Numbered from the stretch's first letter, positions 9,154 through 19,201 are shown. The stretch: 64,000 bases of DNA from Anaerolinea sp. (GCA_020725865.1 DYEC01000024.1:62001-126000), one strand, 5' to 3'. A program made the numbers and translations. Notes: generated by a model not told the origin, from the letters alone.

Positions 9154-12100
9154 ATGAGTAGTCTGAAACAGCGTTACTCCAAACTTGCATCAAACGAGCA
9201 GCATATCCTCTGGTTTGCCCTTCTGTATGCCGTTATACTGGCTGGAGCAGGGTTTTATTTCTTGCCGTCTTTTCTTTCAGCGGGGCTCTGGCAGGGTACC
9301 CTTGCGGCTGGATTATATGGCTTATTGATCCTGATTGCGTTGGTTGGGGCGGCATGGGTGCTTTTCGGCATGACGCGGGCTGGTGCTTATTTGCTGTTGG
9401 GCGGCTGGTTGACAGGATTGCTTGGGATTGCGCTGTTGGCTGAAGGTTACAGTCTGGTTTTTGCTGCAGTCGGTGCGTTGTTGGTTATTGTTTTAGGGTG
9501 GGAATTGTTTGGCAGTCGACAGGCGCAGTATTATGTCCTTGCAAGCTGGTTATATGTTGGCTTAGTGCTGATTGCAGATTGGTTCTGGCCCTATTGGCGA
9601 ATACCGGTACAAGGGCAAACTGTATTAATGGGACGCAATCTGGGTGTGATGGTTGCGGTGCTCTACCTTTTGATTTTGATCAGGCAGTTTGCGGATTATC
9701 CCCTGCGTGCCAAAGTGACCATTGTGTTTCTGTTTATGGTATTTGCTTCGAGCGGCACAATTACGATTATCAATCAGTCTAATCTGTCCCGTATCCTAGC
9801 CAATAGTATTGGAGAGACGCTACAAAACCTTTCCCAAAACAGCGCCACAGCGTTGGGAGATTTGCTATTCTATCAGGTGGAAAAACTCAACACACTGGCA
9901 CTGGACGAAACTGTGCAGGTGAATGTTTCAATCTCCAATGTTCTCTATCGAGGAAACCAGCAAGAGATCAATGAGATGATTGCCCAGCGTGCGCTGGACT
10001 GGCGTGTGGCTTTTGCTGAGAATAATTTGAGAAACTCACTGGTTGTTAGTCGTCTGGATAGTGCGATGGCTCGCAAGTTGCGTGAATTTTTGATAGCCTT
10101 TCCAGATTTTCAAAATGTTTTTGTAACAGACCGGTATGGAGCGCTGGTGGCTACAAGCCAGATGACTCCTGACTATAGTTTTGCTGACACTTCCTGGTGG
10201 GTAACCGCTTATAACAATGGTCAGGGGTCAGTGTATATTGGCATTCCGGAATATACCACCCGTCTTGAGGAATTTCTTTTGATTTTTGCAGTTCCGGTAC
10301 GGGATGCACAAAGCGGACGCGTGATTGGCGTTTTGAATGCGCAATACCGACCGAGGGCTCTGGTTGGTATTCTACAAACGGCGAGCGGTAGCGTAGCCCA
10401 GACCGATTTGATCTTCCCGAATGGGTTGTCCCTTTATTTGCCTGGGCAATTGATGCTTCAAACTGCAACCACAACTTCTGTGTCCGACATGGACGAGCTT
10501 GCCCTTGGTGTGGCAAACAACGCAGATGCGATTGGTTTTCTTCCTCACGCTTATTATGTGCGCCATGCAGACCGCTTGCGGCTGGTTGCTGTTGAAGGCC
10601 TTCCTCCTTCTCCAGAGGTGGTTCAGCGGGGAAGTTACCCGTTTTCTCGCATGCTCTACCTGTATGTTGACCCTGCGGCTGTTCGCGAAAAACCCCAGGT
10701 TGCTGAATTTATCCATTATTTTATAAGCCATTCGGATGAAGAAAGCCAAGCCTTGGGGTATTTTCCTCTGGGAGCTGATACAAAGGCTGGCGCTTTGGAA
10801 ACTCTGAGGTCAGCCATGGGCGTAAATTCCTTACCAGCGCTTAATCCCGGACAAGTTTCAGGCAATCTATCGGTTGCGGGCAGTGTGTCCCTTGCACCGC
10901 TGGTGAATCGCATGGCAGAACGTTTCCGCGCAGATGGCTTTGATGGGAGTCTGGAGATTGAGGCTGGCGGTACTAGCTCTGGCTTTGAAGCTTACTGTCA
11001 GGGCGGGGCGGTGGACATTGTCATGGCTTCGCGGCAGATTACCGAGCAGGAACGTGGATGGTGTTTGAAAGCAGGACGAAAACCGCTCGCTTTTTCGGTG
11101 AGCCGGGATGCCATTGCCATTGTGGTCAGCCGGAACAACAACTTTTTGTCCAATGTTACATTGAAGCAACTTTTTCCGCTCTTTGTCCAATCCGAAAAGT
11201 GGGCGGGGGTGAATCGGTTCTGGCCAGATCGTCAGATTGTCCGTTTCGTTCCCGGTGCTCAGTTTGATACGTATAACTTCTTTTTACAGGCTCTGTTTAA
11301 CCAGGGTGCTATGCTTGATGTGCAGCCGGGTTTGTTTCAGGTTGCAAACGAACTGGCAAAGCAGGGGCGTTATGCGGAAACAAAGTATTATGGCGGTAAA
11401 GAGAGCTTGGTGAGTGTCCAGCCGATCCGTACAACGATGGGCAGTCTGGAGATTGACAATCTGGGCTGGCTGTTATCACTTCACGCGGATAAAGAGCGCG
11501 TGTTAGCACCGGTTCAAGAACAAACGCAACGCAATTTGCTGTTGACAGTTTTCATCCTGATTGCCACCTCCGTGGTAAGCGTTGCCTTCTCATCGGTAAT
11601 CGTCAATCCCATCCTGCGGCTGACTGAAGCGGCGCGCGCCGTTGCTGCCGGCAAGCTGGAAACGCGCGCGAACATTCGCTCGGGTGATGAAATTGGCGTG
11701 TTGGCATCTGTCTTTGATTCAACAACGGCACAATTGCAAGACTTAATTGGTACGTTGGAGCAGCGCGTTGCCGATCGTACTTTGGCGTTACAGACCTCAA
11801 CGGAGGTCAGCCGGCGGCTATCTACCATTCTTGACCCCTCGCAATTGGTGCTGGAGGTGGTGGAACAGCTCCAATCGGCGTTTGGATATTACCATGCGCA
11901 TATTTATTTGTTTGATCCGACGCAGGAGTATCTGGTGATGAAAGGTGGTACAGGCGAAGCGGGGCGCATTATGCTGGCGCGGGGGCACAAAATCCCGCGC
12001 GGGCGTGGTTTGGTCGGGCGTGCAGCAGAGCTCAATGCTCCGGTCTTTGTGCCGGATGTCTCTGAGGATATGAACTGGTTGCCTAATCCGTTGCTGCCAG

Positions 12101-12501
12101 AAACGAAAGCAGAGGTTGCCGTTCCGATTTCTGTGGGTGATCAGGTCTTGGGTGTTTTGGATGTGCAGCACAATGTTTTAGGTGTTTTGAAGGAAGAAAG
12201 TGTCGCACTGATTCAGGGCATTGCCAGCCAAGTAGCGATTGCACTGCAAAATGCGGAAGCGTACGAACGGGCGCAGCGGCAGGCACAGCGTGAGACATTG
12301 CTGGCTGAGTTGAGCGGCAAAATACAAAGCGCGGCGACAATTGAAGATGTGCTCAAAACTGCTGTTGAGGGGCTAGGACAGGCGCTTAAGGCACGCCGAT
12401 CTGGCGTGGAGCTGGGACTGCGTCGCCCGCCCCAAGTGGTCGGTGAACTAAATAACAACTTAACACAGGAAGAAGGGGGAGACGGTTTTGGCAGTAGTTG
12501 A
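9154..12501 (+). CDS. Membrane sensor: 7TM, Cache-like, PstS-like, HAMP, GAF; no output domain
   Basis: A 1115-residue receptor. Seen: six or seven transmembrane helices (20-208), an extracytoplasmic Cache-like region (about 213-489), a domain resembling the phosphate-binding protein PstS (about 568-750; motifs VAGSVSLAP, GGTSSGFEAY, DIVMASR, ISRDAIAIVVS-like strand), a transmembrane helix (795-821), HAMP (817-873), one GAF (882-1037) and a C-terminal tail like that of the 1774-aa protein. No kinase or methyl-accepting region is present. Starts at ATG with GAGGAG upstream, 26 bases after the previous stop, so co-transcribed. It is a paralogue of the next gene but has the extra PstS-like domain. 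It likely senses an anion or other small ligand outside the cell; phosphate is only a guess. Confidence 0.88.
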   Translation: MSSLKQRYSKLASNEQHILWFALLYAVILAGAGFYFLPSFLSAGLWQGTLAAGLYGLLILIALVGAAWVLFGMTRAGAYLLLGGWLTGLLGIALLAEGYSLVFAAVGALLVIVLGWELFGSRQAQYYVLASWLYVGLVLIADWFWPYWRIPVQGQTVLMGRNLGVMVAVLYLLILIRQFADYPLRAKVTIVFLFMVFASSGTITIINQSNLSRILANSIGETLQNLSQNSATALGDLLFYQVEKLNTLALDETVQVNVSISNVLYRGNQQEINEMIAQRALDWRVAFAENNLRNSLVVSRLDSAMARKLREFLIAFPDFQNVFVTDRYGALVATSQMTPDYSFADTSWWVTAYNNGQGSVYIGIPEYTTRLEEFLLIFAVPVRDAQSGRVIGVLNAQYRPRALVGILQTASGSVAQTDLIFPNGLSLYLPGQLMLQTATTTSVSDMDELALGVANNADAIGFLPHAYYVRHADRLRLVAVEGLPPSPEVVQRGSYPFSRMLYLYVDPAAVREKPQVAEFIHYFISHSDEESQALGYFPLGADTKAGALETLRSAMGVNSLPALNPGQVSGNLSVAGSVSLAPLVNRMAERFRADGFDGSLEIEAGGTSSGFEAYCQGGAVDIVMASRQITEQERGWCLKAGRKPLAFSVSRDAIAIVVSRNNNFLSNVTLKQLFPLFVQSEKWAGVNRFWPDRQIVRFVPGAQFDTYNFFLQALFNQGAMLDVQPGLFQVANELAKQGRYAETKYYGGKESLVSVQPIRTTMGSLEIDNLGWLLSLHADKERVLAPVQEQTQRNLLLTVFILIATSVVSVAFSSVIVNPILRLTEAARAVAAGKLETRANIRSGDEIGVLASVFDSTTAQLQDLIGTLEQRVADRTLALQTSTEVSRRLSTILDPSQLVLEVVEQLQSAFGYYHAHIYLFDPTQEYLVMKGGTGEAGRIMLARGHKIPRGRGLVGRAAELNAPVFVPDVSEDMNWLPNPLLPETKAEVAVPISVGDQVLGVLDVQHNVLGVLKEESVALIQGIASQVAIALQNAEAYERAQRQAQRETLLAELSGKIQSAATIEDVLKTAVEGLGQALKARRSGVELGLRRPPQVVGELNNNLTQEEGGDGFGSS

Positions 12502-12602
12502 CAGTCTCCCTGAAATGTCGTATGGTTGAGTAAATTAGAATGGTGTGCTGATGAGTATTTTGCAAATGAAAGTGTGGTTGGAGATCAGGCAAGGAGTGCG
12601 GC

Positions 12603-15600
12603 ATGTTTTCGATACGTAAGCGTTATCTAACCTTGACGGCGGAGATGCGCGTCGTATTCTGGTTTGCCCTCGTTGGTGTAGCCGTAGCGTTTTGGATGGG
12701 TTACTCTGGCTTTCGCCAGTTGCCGGCGGCGACGTTTTCCGGGTGGATTAACGGTATCTTGCCGCTCTTCTTTCTGCTGGGTTCGCTGGCGAGCGTGATT
12801 CTGTTACTGGTTGGGTACTCAAAAGCGGGCGGCAGAATCTTTCTCTTCACCATGTGGATGGTCTTATTAGGTGTGCCATTGGCTGTCAGTGGCATTGGTA
12901 TGGCGATAGCAATTACCGCTTTTTTGCTCACCCTCTATCTCTTCCGGCGGATATTTGCCGGTTTTGCGGCAGAGACAAGCGCGGCAATCGGGCTTTTGCT
13001 GGCAGTTACGATACTTTTGCTGGATACACTGGCATTCTGGCAGCGAATAGAGGTTGCAGAAAGTTTTATCAATCTGCTAAATGCCAGTGCTATGACTGTT
13101 CTGATAATGCTGGCGGTAGTGGTGGCGCAGAATATTACGACTTATTCCATCCGCACCAAGTTGATGCTGGCATTTGTCCTGATCACCGGTTTGCCGGCGG
13201 TGTTCCTCGTTTTTTACAATAATTATCGTATCAGTGGTTTTTTGAACCAACAAGCGAACCAGAAACTTCTGGAGAATGCTTCGAGTGTTGCCAGTGATCT
13301 TGATGTATTCGTTCAAACCAATCTGGATCTTATTCGTACAGAAGCACAACTGCCATCTATTGTCAAATTTATGGAGCGGGCTTTGAGCGTTGAGGAAAGC
13401 TTGGAAGCTCGAATGGAGCTGAGCAACATTTTGAATTCGTTAGTAAAAAAGGACCCGGTCAATATTCGTTCTTATGCGTTGCTGGACAGCAGAGGTATTA
13501 ATATTGTCGACACTGAAGTTAGCAATATCGGCGCTGATGAATCCGGCTTTTTTGATTATTATCGGCGTCCTTTGCTGAGCGGGCTTCCAGCAGTTTCTTT
13601 GTATTATGTTGGTTCAGAAGCTGTCTTAACGTTCAGCGCGCCAGTGGTAGGGGCAGATGGTAACACCCTTGGTGTTTTGCGTGTTCACTATGACACAGAT
13701 GTGTTGCATCAGCGTATTTCCCGGTCCAGCAGTGCTTTTGGGTTGAATGTGAATGTTCTTCTAGTAAATGAAAATGGCATTTTGCTTGCTAATAATTCAA
13801 AACCATGGCTGGTCAATAAGTTTCTCAGCCCGCCTGACCCACAGAACTTAGAAAGGCTGCGTTCTGAGAATCGTCTACCGCGGGTGCCTCCGGAGGATTT
13901 GGCACTCAATTTGCCTTCTCTGAGTGCAGGAATTGCTGCGGCGGGCTCTCAGCCTATATTTACATTTGAAGTCCCGCCCGATCAGCAGGCTTACGGTCCG
14001 CCTCGCGCGGAGCGAGCGAGTTTAGTACAACTAAAAAACGTGCCGTGGTCTGTTGTTGTCGCTGAAGCAGAAGAGGTATTCCTCGCACCAGTTGGACAGC
14101 AAGGACGTGTGATTCGCCTGCTGGGTGTGTTGGCAGTTGCGGTAGGTTTGATTGCTGGTGTTTCTATTTCACAAGTGCTTAGTATGCCGATTATGCAATT
14201 AACAACTGCTTCTAAGCGCATTGCTCAAGGCGATTTGAATGTTAGGGTTCAGGTTCAAACGGGTGATGAACTTGGTTTATTGGCAACTACATTTAACACA
14301 ATGACGGATCAATTGAACGACTTAATTGGTACACTCGAACAGCGTGTTGCCGACAGAACGCGTGAACTGCAACTGGCGGCGGATGTTGGCCAACGCGTCA
14401 GTATGGTCCGTGATCTGGATGTCTTGCTGAACGAAGCGGTGGAGCTGATTCGCCAGCGTTTTGGTTTGTATCACACACAGGTCTATCTGATGGATACTGC
14501 AGGCACCAATCTTGTGTTGCGCGCGGCAACGGGAGAGGCTGGTGCTGAACTGTTGAAGCGCGGGCATCAGTTGCCGCTTGGCCAAGCTTCTATTAACGCC
14601 AGAGCAGCTGCCGAGCGACAGGCGGTGATCGTCTCGGATACTGCCGCCAGTGAGTCCTTCCGTCCCAATCCGCTTTTGCCAAACACGCGCTCCGAAATGG
14701 CTGTGCCGTTGATTGCAGCCGGACGTGTAGTTGGTGTACTGGACTTACAAAGCGATCGCGTGGGTGCATTGAAACAGGAGAACCTGTCCGCATTTGAAGC
14801 GCTGGCTGGACAACTGGCGATTGCCATTTCAAATGCTGAGCTGTTTGGCGAGGTTGAGCGGTCGCGGAAAGATCTGGAAGTGTATCTGAGGCGAATGGCA
14901 CGGGAAGGCTGGGAGGACTTTCTTGATGGAGTCCATGAGAAAGAACGACTGGCTTTCGCTTATGATCAGGGCGCGGTTGTACCAGTGCGCGAAATCCAGC
15001 CGAGCGAGCAAAGTGCGAACGCACTAGTGCAACCGCTACAGGTTGCCGGCGAGCCGATTGGCAAGTTGTTGCTTGAGCGTGACGAATCGTGGACAGAGGA
15101 GGATGTTGAACTGGTGGAAGCAATTGCCCGCCAGGTGACACAGCAGGTAGAAAGTCTGCGTCTGCTGGCGCAGACCGACCGTTACCGCGCTCAGGCAGAA
15201 GAGGCAGTGCGTAGGCTCACTCGCGAAGGTTGGCAGGATTACATGAAGGAATTTGAACGGGCACAGAAGGGTTATGTTTATACGGGGGACCAGGTGGTGC
15301 CGCTTGCTACTGAAAACGAAGGTGATCACTTCGCTGCCTGTGAAATCAGGGTGCGTGACGAGGTAATTGGACAACTGGGTATTGCCGGAACGGAGGAGCT
15401 GGCGCCGGAAGATGCTGAATTGGTGGCGATCATCAGTGAGCGCCTGGGAGCGCATCTGGAAACCCTGCGTCTATTTCAGACCGCGCAGCAGGAACTTTCC
15501 GAACGTCAGCGCGCCGAAGCAGAAAAAGCCCGCTTGCTCGAACAGGTGCAAGCCGCATTGGCTGAAACCGAAACGCTTTATGCTATTTCCAGCGCTGCAA

Positions 15601-16262
15601 CGCGCTCGCTGGAGCTAGATGAGATTTTGCGCGAGACACTGGGAAAGCTTTTGAATGCCACGGGATATGACGCTGGGCTAATCAGCATGACTGATGACAA
15701 GTCTGGTAAGCCCCGGCTGGCAATTCAGCAGAATTTGCCCGATTCGCTGGTAAAGCGCTTGAGTCTAGAGGATACTGAAGATGTTTTGCGTGACCGGTTA
15801 TTACAAAGTCAGGAGACGGTCGTATTTGATAACCTGGCTGAGGATATCCCTCTGGACAGCAGTGCACTTCTTCATGCCGGATTGCATGCCTTTTTAAGTG
15901 TACCAATCATCTCTAAGGGACGTTTGTTGGGCAACCTTGTGCTATTCGGTCAACGTGAGCGTACAACGCCGACGTCTTCACTTTCATTGGTGCAGGCTGC
16001 CGCGCAGCAACTGGGTATTGCCATTGAAAATGTGACTCTCTTCCAGCAAGTACAGCGTCAAGCAGAATACGAGGCGACGATTAATGCCATCAGCCAGAAG
16101 ATTCAGAGCGCTACAACTGTTGAAAGCGCTTTGCAGATAGCGATCCGCGAACTGGGGCGTGCGCTGGGCGCACAACGCACGCGGGTTCATCTCACTGTTG
16201 GAAAGAATGAACAAGCGTCCCTCCAGCGCGGCGGTAATGGTTCACAGGCGGGTGAAAAATGA
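12603..16262 (+). CDS. Membrane sensor: 7TM, Cache-like, HAMP, multiple GAF; no output domain
   Basis: A 1219-residue receptor with the same plan as its upstream neighbour. Seen: about seven N-terminal transmembrane helices (15-205), extracytoplasmic Cache-like region (about 210-460), transmembrane helix (500-528), HAMP (523-580, ending in LIGTLEQRVADRT as in the neighbour), GAF (590-746), two short repeated GAF-like modules each opening with an RxxREGWxDxx pattern (757-860 and 860-963), a coiled segment, a more distant GAF (983-1153) and the shared C-terminal tail (1155-1205). No kinase. ATG start with AAGGAG seven bases upstream. Its TGA overlaps the ATG of the ParA-like gene (ATGA, 16259-16262), which argues for coupled translation. 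Confidence 0.88.
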   Translation: MFSIRKRYLTLTAEMRVVFWFALVGVAVAFWMGYSGFRQLPAATFSGWINGILPLFFLLGSLASVILLLVGYSKAGGRIFLFTMWMVLLGVPLAVSGIGMAIAITAFLLTLYLFRRIFAGFAAETSAAIGLLLAVTILLLDTLAFWQRIEVAESFINLLNASAMTVLIMLAVVVAQNITTYSIRTKLMLAFVLITGLPAVFLVFYNNYRISGFLNQQANQKLLENASSVASDLDVFVQTNLDLIRTEAQLPSIVKFMERALSVEESLEARMELSNILNSLVKKDPVNIRSYALLDSRGINIVDTEVSNIGADESGFFDYYRRPLLSGLPAVSLYYVGSEAVLTFSAPVVGADGNTLGVLRVHYDTDVLHQRISRSSSAFGLNVNVLLVNENGILLANNSKPWLVNKFLSPPDPQNLERLRSENRLPRVPPEDLALNLPSLSAGIAAAGSQPIFTFEVPPDQQAYGPPRAERASLVQLKNVPWSVVVAEAEEVFLAPVGQQGRVIRLLGVLAVAVGLIAGVSISQVLSMPIMQLTTASKRIAQGDLNVRVQVQTGDELGLLATTFNTMTDQLNDLIGTLEQRVADRTRELQLAADVGQRVSMVRDLDVLLNEAVELIRQRFGLYHTQVYLMDTAGTNLVLRAATGEAGAELLKRGHQLPLGQASINARAAAERQAVIVSDTAASESFRPNPLLPNTRSEMAVPLIAAGRVVGVLDLQSDRVGALKQENLSAFEALAGQLAIAISNAELFGEVERSRKDLEVYLRRMAREGWEDFLDGVHEKERLAFAYDQGAVVPVREIQPSEQSANALVQPLQVAGEPIGKLLLERDESWTEEDVELVEAIARQVTQQVESLRLLAQTDRYRAQAEEAVRRLTREGWQDYMKEFERAQKGYVYTGDQVVPLATENEGDHFAACEIRVRDEVIGQLGIAGTEELAPEDAELVAIISERLGAHLETLRLFQTAQQELSERQRAEAEKARLLEQVQAALAETETLYAISSAATRSLELDEILRETLGKLLNATGYDAGLISMTDDKSGKPRLAIQQNLPDSLVKRLSLEDTEDVLRDRLLQSQETVVFDNLAEDIPLDSSALLHAGLHAFLSVPIISKGRLLGNLVLFGQRERTTPTSSLSLVQAAAQQLGIAIENVTLFQQVQRQAEYEATINAISQKIQSATTVESALQIAIRELGRALGAQRTRVHLTVGKNEQASLQRGGNGSQAGEK

Positions 16263-17059
16263 ATGTAAGCAAACCTTATATTATGGCTGTGTGTCATCAA
16301 AAAGGCGGGGTCGGCAAGACAACCACAGCACTGGCGCTGGGAGCCTGTTTAGCCGAAAGGGGATTGCACACTTTGATGGTTGACCTTGACCCTTCCGGCA
16401 ATCTCACTAATGGGGTGGGGTTGATGCAGGCAACAGCCTATAAGTCTATTGCAGATTATCTGCTGGTAAGTGAGCCGTTACAGAGTATTTTGAGGCAGAC
16501 AACAATACCCAATTTGGATATTATTCCAACAAACCAGGATGTAAGCGGGCTGGGGAGTTCATTGTATTCTCTTGCTCAATATGAGACGCTATTGTATCGG
16601 CGCTTTTCCCAAAGCGAATTGGATACATATGATTTTATTATTATAGACTGTCCACCCTCGCTAGGCTCATTGACTATTTTAGCACTGGGCGCCGCACATC
16701 TGGCGCTAATCCCGGTACAGTGTGAGTATTATGCCTTTCAAGCGCTCGAAGGATTATTTAAGCTGATCCGATCCCTGCGCATTAAAGCCAATCCTGATCT
16801 GGCTTACCGATTGTTGATCTCTATGTATGATCGGCGTGGTTTGTTACACACACGCGTGCTGGAGCGTATCCTGGAGAAAATGTCCAAAGCGACCTTTGAA
16901 ACAAGAATTGGGTTTGATAGTAAAATACGGGAAAGTCAGATGGCCGGCGTGCCTTTGCCGGTTTACGCTCCAAATACCCGCGCCGCCCTGCAGTTCCGTG
17001 CTTTAACGGATGAGATTTTGGCCTATGTCCAAGCGCAAAGTATTCCTCAACCGGCTTGA
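16259..17059 (+). CDS. ParA/Soj-like partitioning ATPase
   Basis: A 266-residue deviant Walker-type ATPase. Seen: KGGVGKTT with the signature lysine (about residue 12-19), DLDPSGNLT (switch I), and DFIIIDCPPSLG (switch II/Walker B). Such ATPases position plasmids, chromosomes, chemosensory arrays or other large complexes. No ParB gene or parS-like repeat lies nearby, and it sits between receptor and histidine-kinase genes, overlapping the receptor stop by four bases. I infer an orphan ParA that places or segregates the sensor complex, as ParC-type proteins do for chemotaxis arrays, rather than a chromosomal Soj. Confidence 0.9.
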   Translation: MNVSKPYIMAVCHQKGGVGKTTTALALGACLAERGLHTLMVDLDPSGNLTNGVGLMQATAYKSIADYLLVSEPLQSILRQTTIPNLDIIPTNQDVSGLGSSLYSLAQYETLLYRRFSQSELDTYDFIIIDCPPSLGSLTILALGAAHLALIPVQCEYYAFQALEGLFKLIRSLRIKANPDLAYRLLISMYDRRGLLHTRVLERILEKMSKATFETRIGFDSKIRESQMAGVPLPVYAPNTRAALQFRALTDEILAYVQAQSIPQPA

Positions 17060-19127
17060 TAATCTTTTTTCCGAAGATGCGGCGCCGCCAGATCCCTTTG
17101 AGATGGCACCGCAACAGGAAAAAGATGCCCGCGCTGAAGGCTCAAGTGAACAGCCTGAAGCGGTATTGACTCGTCCCGCACTTGCTCCGGATCAAAAACC
17201 TCATGATGAGCTGAAATCATCAGCAAACCAATTCACGACTGCGCATCTAGAAGGAGCCTGGGCGGAATATCTCAATGCTGTTGACCGTCCGGAACAGATG
17301 ACGTTTAGTTATGATCTGAGCGGTTCTTCTTCCCTTCCCAAGGTTCGGCATGATGACGATTCGTCGCCCAATGGTGGTAAACCGCGCCTTTCGGCGCCGC
17401 TGGTGGTGGGCAATGAGTGCATCGGTACGATTGAATTGGAGGGGGACCCGGAAAATCCCTGGAGCGAGCAAGAAGCCGGGTTAGTTTCCAGTGTTTTGCA
17501 GCAGATGGCACAGCACCTGGAAAATCTGCGCTTGCTTTCGCAGGCGGAACAATATCGCAAGGAAGCGGAACTTGCAGTGCGCCGTCTGACGCGTGAGGGT
17601 TGGGAAAGTTTCCTGGAAAGCCGAGCGACTTCAATCAGCGGTTATGTCTATGATGCTAACCGTGTAGTTCCTGTTGAGACTGATTCTTTGCCTTCTGTCA
17701 CCACGTCAAACTGCATTATTCATCCAATTACGGTGCGTGAAGAAACAATTGGAGAGCTGGTGATTGAAGCCCCCCGGACGGATACAGCAGCCGATTTGCT
17801 GAAAGCGGTTGCCGAGCGGCTGGGCGTGCATATTGAAAATCTGCGCCTTTTGGAAGAAACGGAGCGCGCTCGCCGTCAGCTTGACCGGCGTGCGGCTGAG
17901 CTTGAAACAGTGGCAAAAGTGAGTACGGCAGCGGCGACCATTCTTGATCCAGGAACACTGCTGCGAACAGTGGTGGAGCTAACCAAATACAGCTTTAAAC
18001 TGTATCATGCGCACATTTATGAGCTTAATGAGCTGACCGGTGAGCTGGTGCTGGCTGCCGGTGTGGGCAAGATTGGCGACACCATGCTTTCTGAGCGACA
18101 CTCGATTGCCCTGGATGATCCGCACGCAATGGTTGCAAAAGTGGCGCGCACGCGCAGCGGGATGATCCTTTCTGATACCCGGAGTGACTCTCACTACATA
18201 TATCACCCGTTGCTGCCGGATGTGCGTAGTGAGCTGGCAGTGCCGATGATTGTCGGCGATCAGGTTTTGGGTGTGTTCAGTGTTCTGTCCGACATTCCCA
18301 ACCGTTTTCAGGAAGATGATATGCGTACATTTTCCACGCTTGCTTCACAGACGGCGGTAGCACTGCGCAATGCGCAATTGTATGCCGAACAGATGCGCAC
18401 TGTTGAGCGTCTGCGCGAGCTTGATCAACTGAAAACCTCCTTCCTGGCAAACATGAGCCACGAGCTGCGCACGCCGTTGAACTCCATTCTCGGTTTTACC
18501 GATGTGATGCTAATGGGATTGGATGGACCGTTGACCGATTTGATGGTCAATGATCTGGGATTAATCCAGAAGAATGGCAGGCATCTGCTCAGTCTGATCA
18601 ATGATGTGCTGGATATGGCGAAGATTGAAGCTGGTAAGATGAATCTGGTCTTTGAGCGCTTCAAACTAGAGGACGTGATTAAAGAGGCGTTGGATGTAGC
18701 AAGTCCACTTGCTCGTGAGAAGGGTCTCTGGCTTAATTTTCATCCCGGCAATGCTGAGGGACTGGAACTGGTGGCGGATGCAGTGCGGATGCGCCAGGTG
18801 TTGATCAATATTCTGGGTAACGCGATTAAATTTACCGAGACCGGTGGTGTAGATTTGTCGGTAGAAAAGCGGGAAGAGGTAGTGCATATTGTGGTAGCGG
18901 ATACCGGCATCGGTATCCCGGAAAACAAGCTAGAAATGATCTTTGAAGCCTTCAGTCAGGTGGATACATCCACAACCCGCAAAGCTGGCGGTACTGGACT
19001 GGGTTTGCCGATTAGTCGTCGTTTGATTGAGCTTCAAGGTGGCAGGCTATGGGCAGAGAGCAGTGGTATACCTGGTGAGGGTTCCCGTTTTATTATTGAA
19101 ATGCCGTTAGAGGTGAAAGCTGAATAA
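17025..19127 (+). CDS. GAF-domain sensor histidine kinase
   Basis: The only kinase of the block, soluble, 700 aa from ATG 17025. Seen: a charged N-terminus, two short GAF-like modules (72-176 and 176-276, the second with LTREGWESFL as in the 1219-aa receptor), a full GAF (293-456), HisKA with phospho-acceptor His479 in MSHELRTPLN, and HATPase_c (582-696) with N box, DTGIGIP and GTGLGLPIS. No receiver or HPt domain is present; receivers are encoded in the next two genes. The frame is also open to ATG 17010; neither start has a strong ribosome binding site and both overlap the parA end. Likely reads out the upstream scaffolds and phosphorylates the downstream receivers. Confidence 0.93.
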   Translation: MSKRKVFLNRLDNLFSEDAAPPDPFEMAPQQEKDARAEGSSEQPEAVLTRPALAPDQKPHDELKSSANQFTTAHLEGAWAEYLNAVDRPEQMTFSYDLSGSSSLPKVRHDDDSSPNGGKPRLSAPLVVGNECIGTIELEGDPENPWSEQEAGLVSSVLQQMAQHLENLRLLSQAEQYRKEAELAVRRLTREGWESFLESRATSISGYVYDANRVVPVETDSLPSVTTSNCIIHPITVREETIGELVIEAPRTDTAADLLKAVAERLGVHIENLRLLEETERARRQLDRRAAELETVAKVSTAAATILDPGTLLRTVVELTKYSFKLYHAHIYELNELTGELVLAAGVGKIGDTMLSERHSIALDDPHAMVAKVARTRSGMILSDTRSDSHYIYHPLLPDVRSELAVPMIVGDQVLGVFSVLSDIPNRFQEDDMRTFSTLASQTAVALRNAQLYAEQMRTVERLRELDQLKTSFLANMSHELRTPLNSILGFTDVMLMGLDGPLTDLMVNDLGLIQKNGRHLLSLINDVLDMAKIEAGKMNLVFERFKLEDVIKEALDVASPLAREKGLWLNFHPGNAEGLELVADAVRMRQVLINILGNAIKFTETGGVDLSVEKREEVVHIVVADTGIGIPENKLEMIFEAFSQVDTSTTRKAGGTGLGLPISRRLIELQGGRLWAESSGIPGEGSRFIIEMPLEVKAE

Positions 19128-19201
19128 AATTACCCATTAGCGACGGACACCCTGAAGAGGCTCTGTCGAAACATTATTGTCGAGGTTGTCCAAAAACATA
19201 T

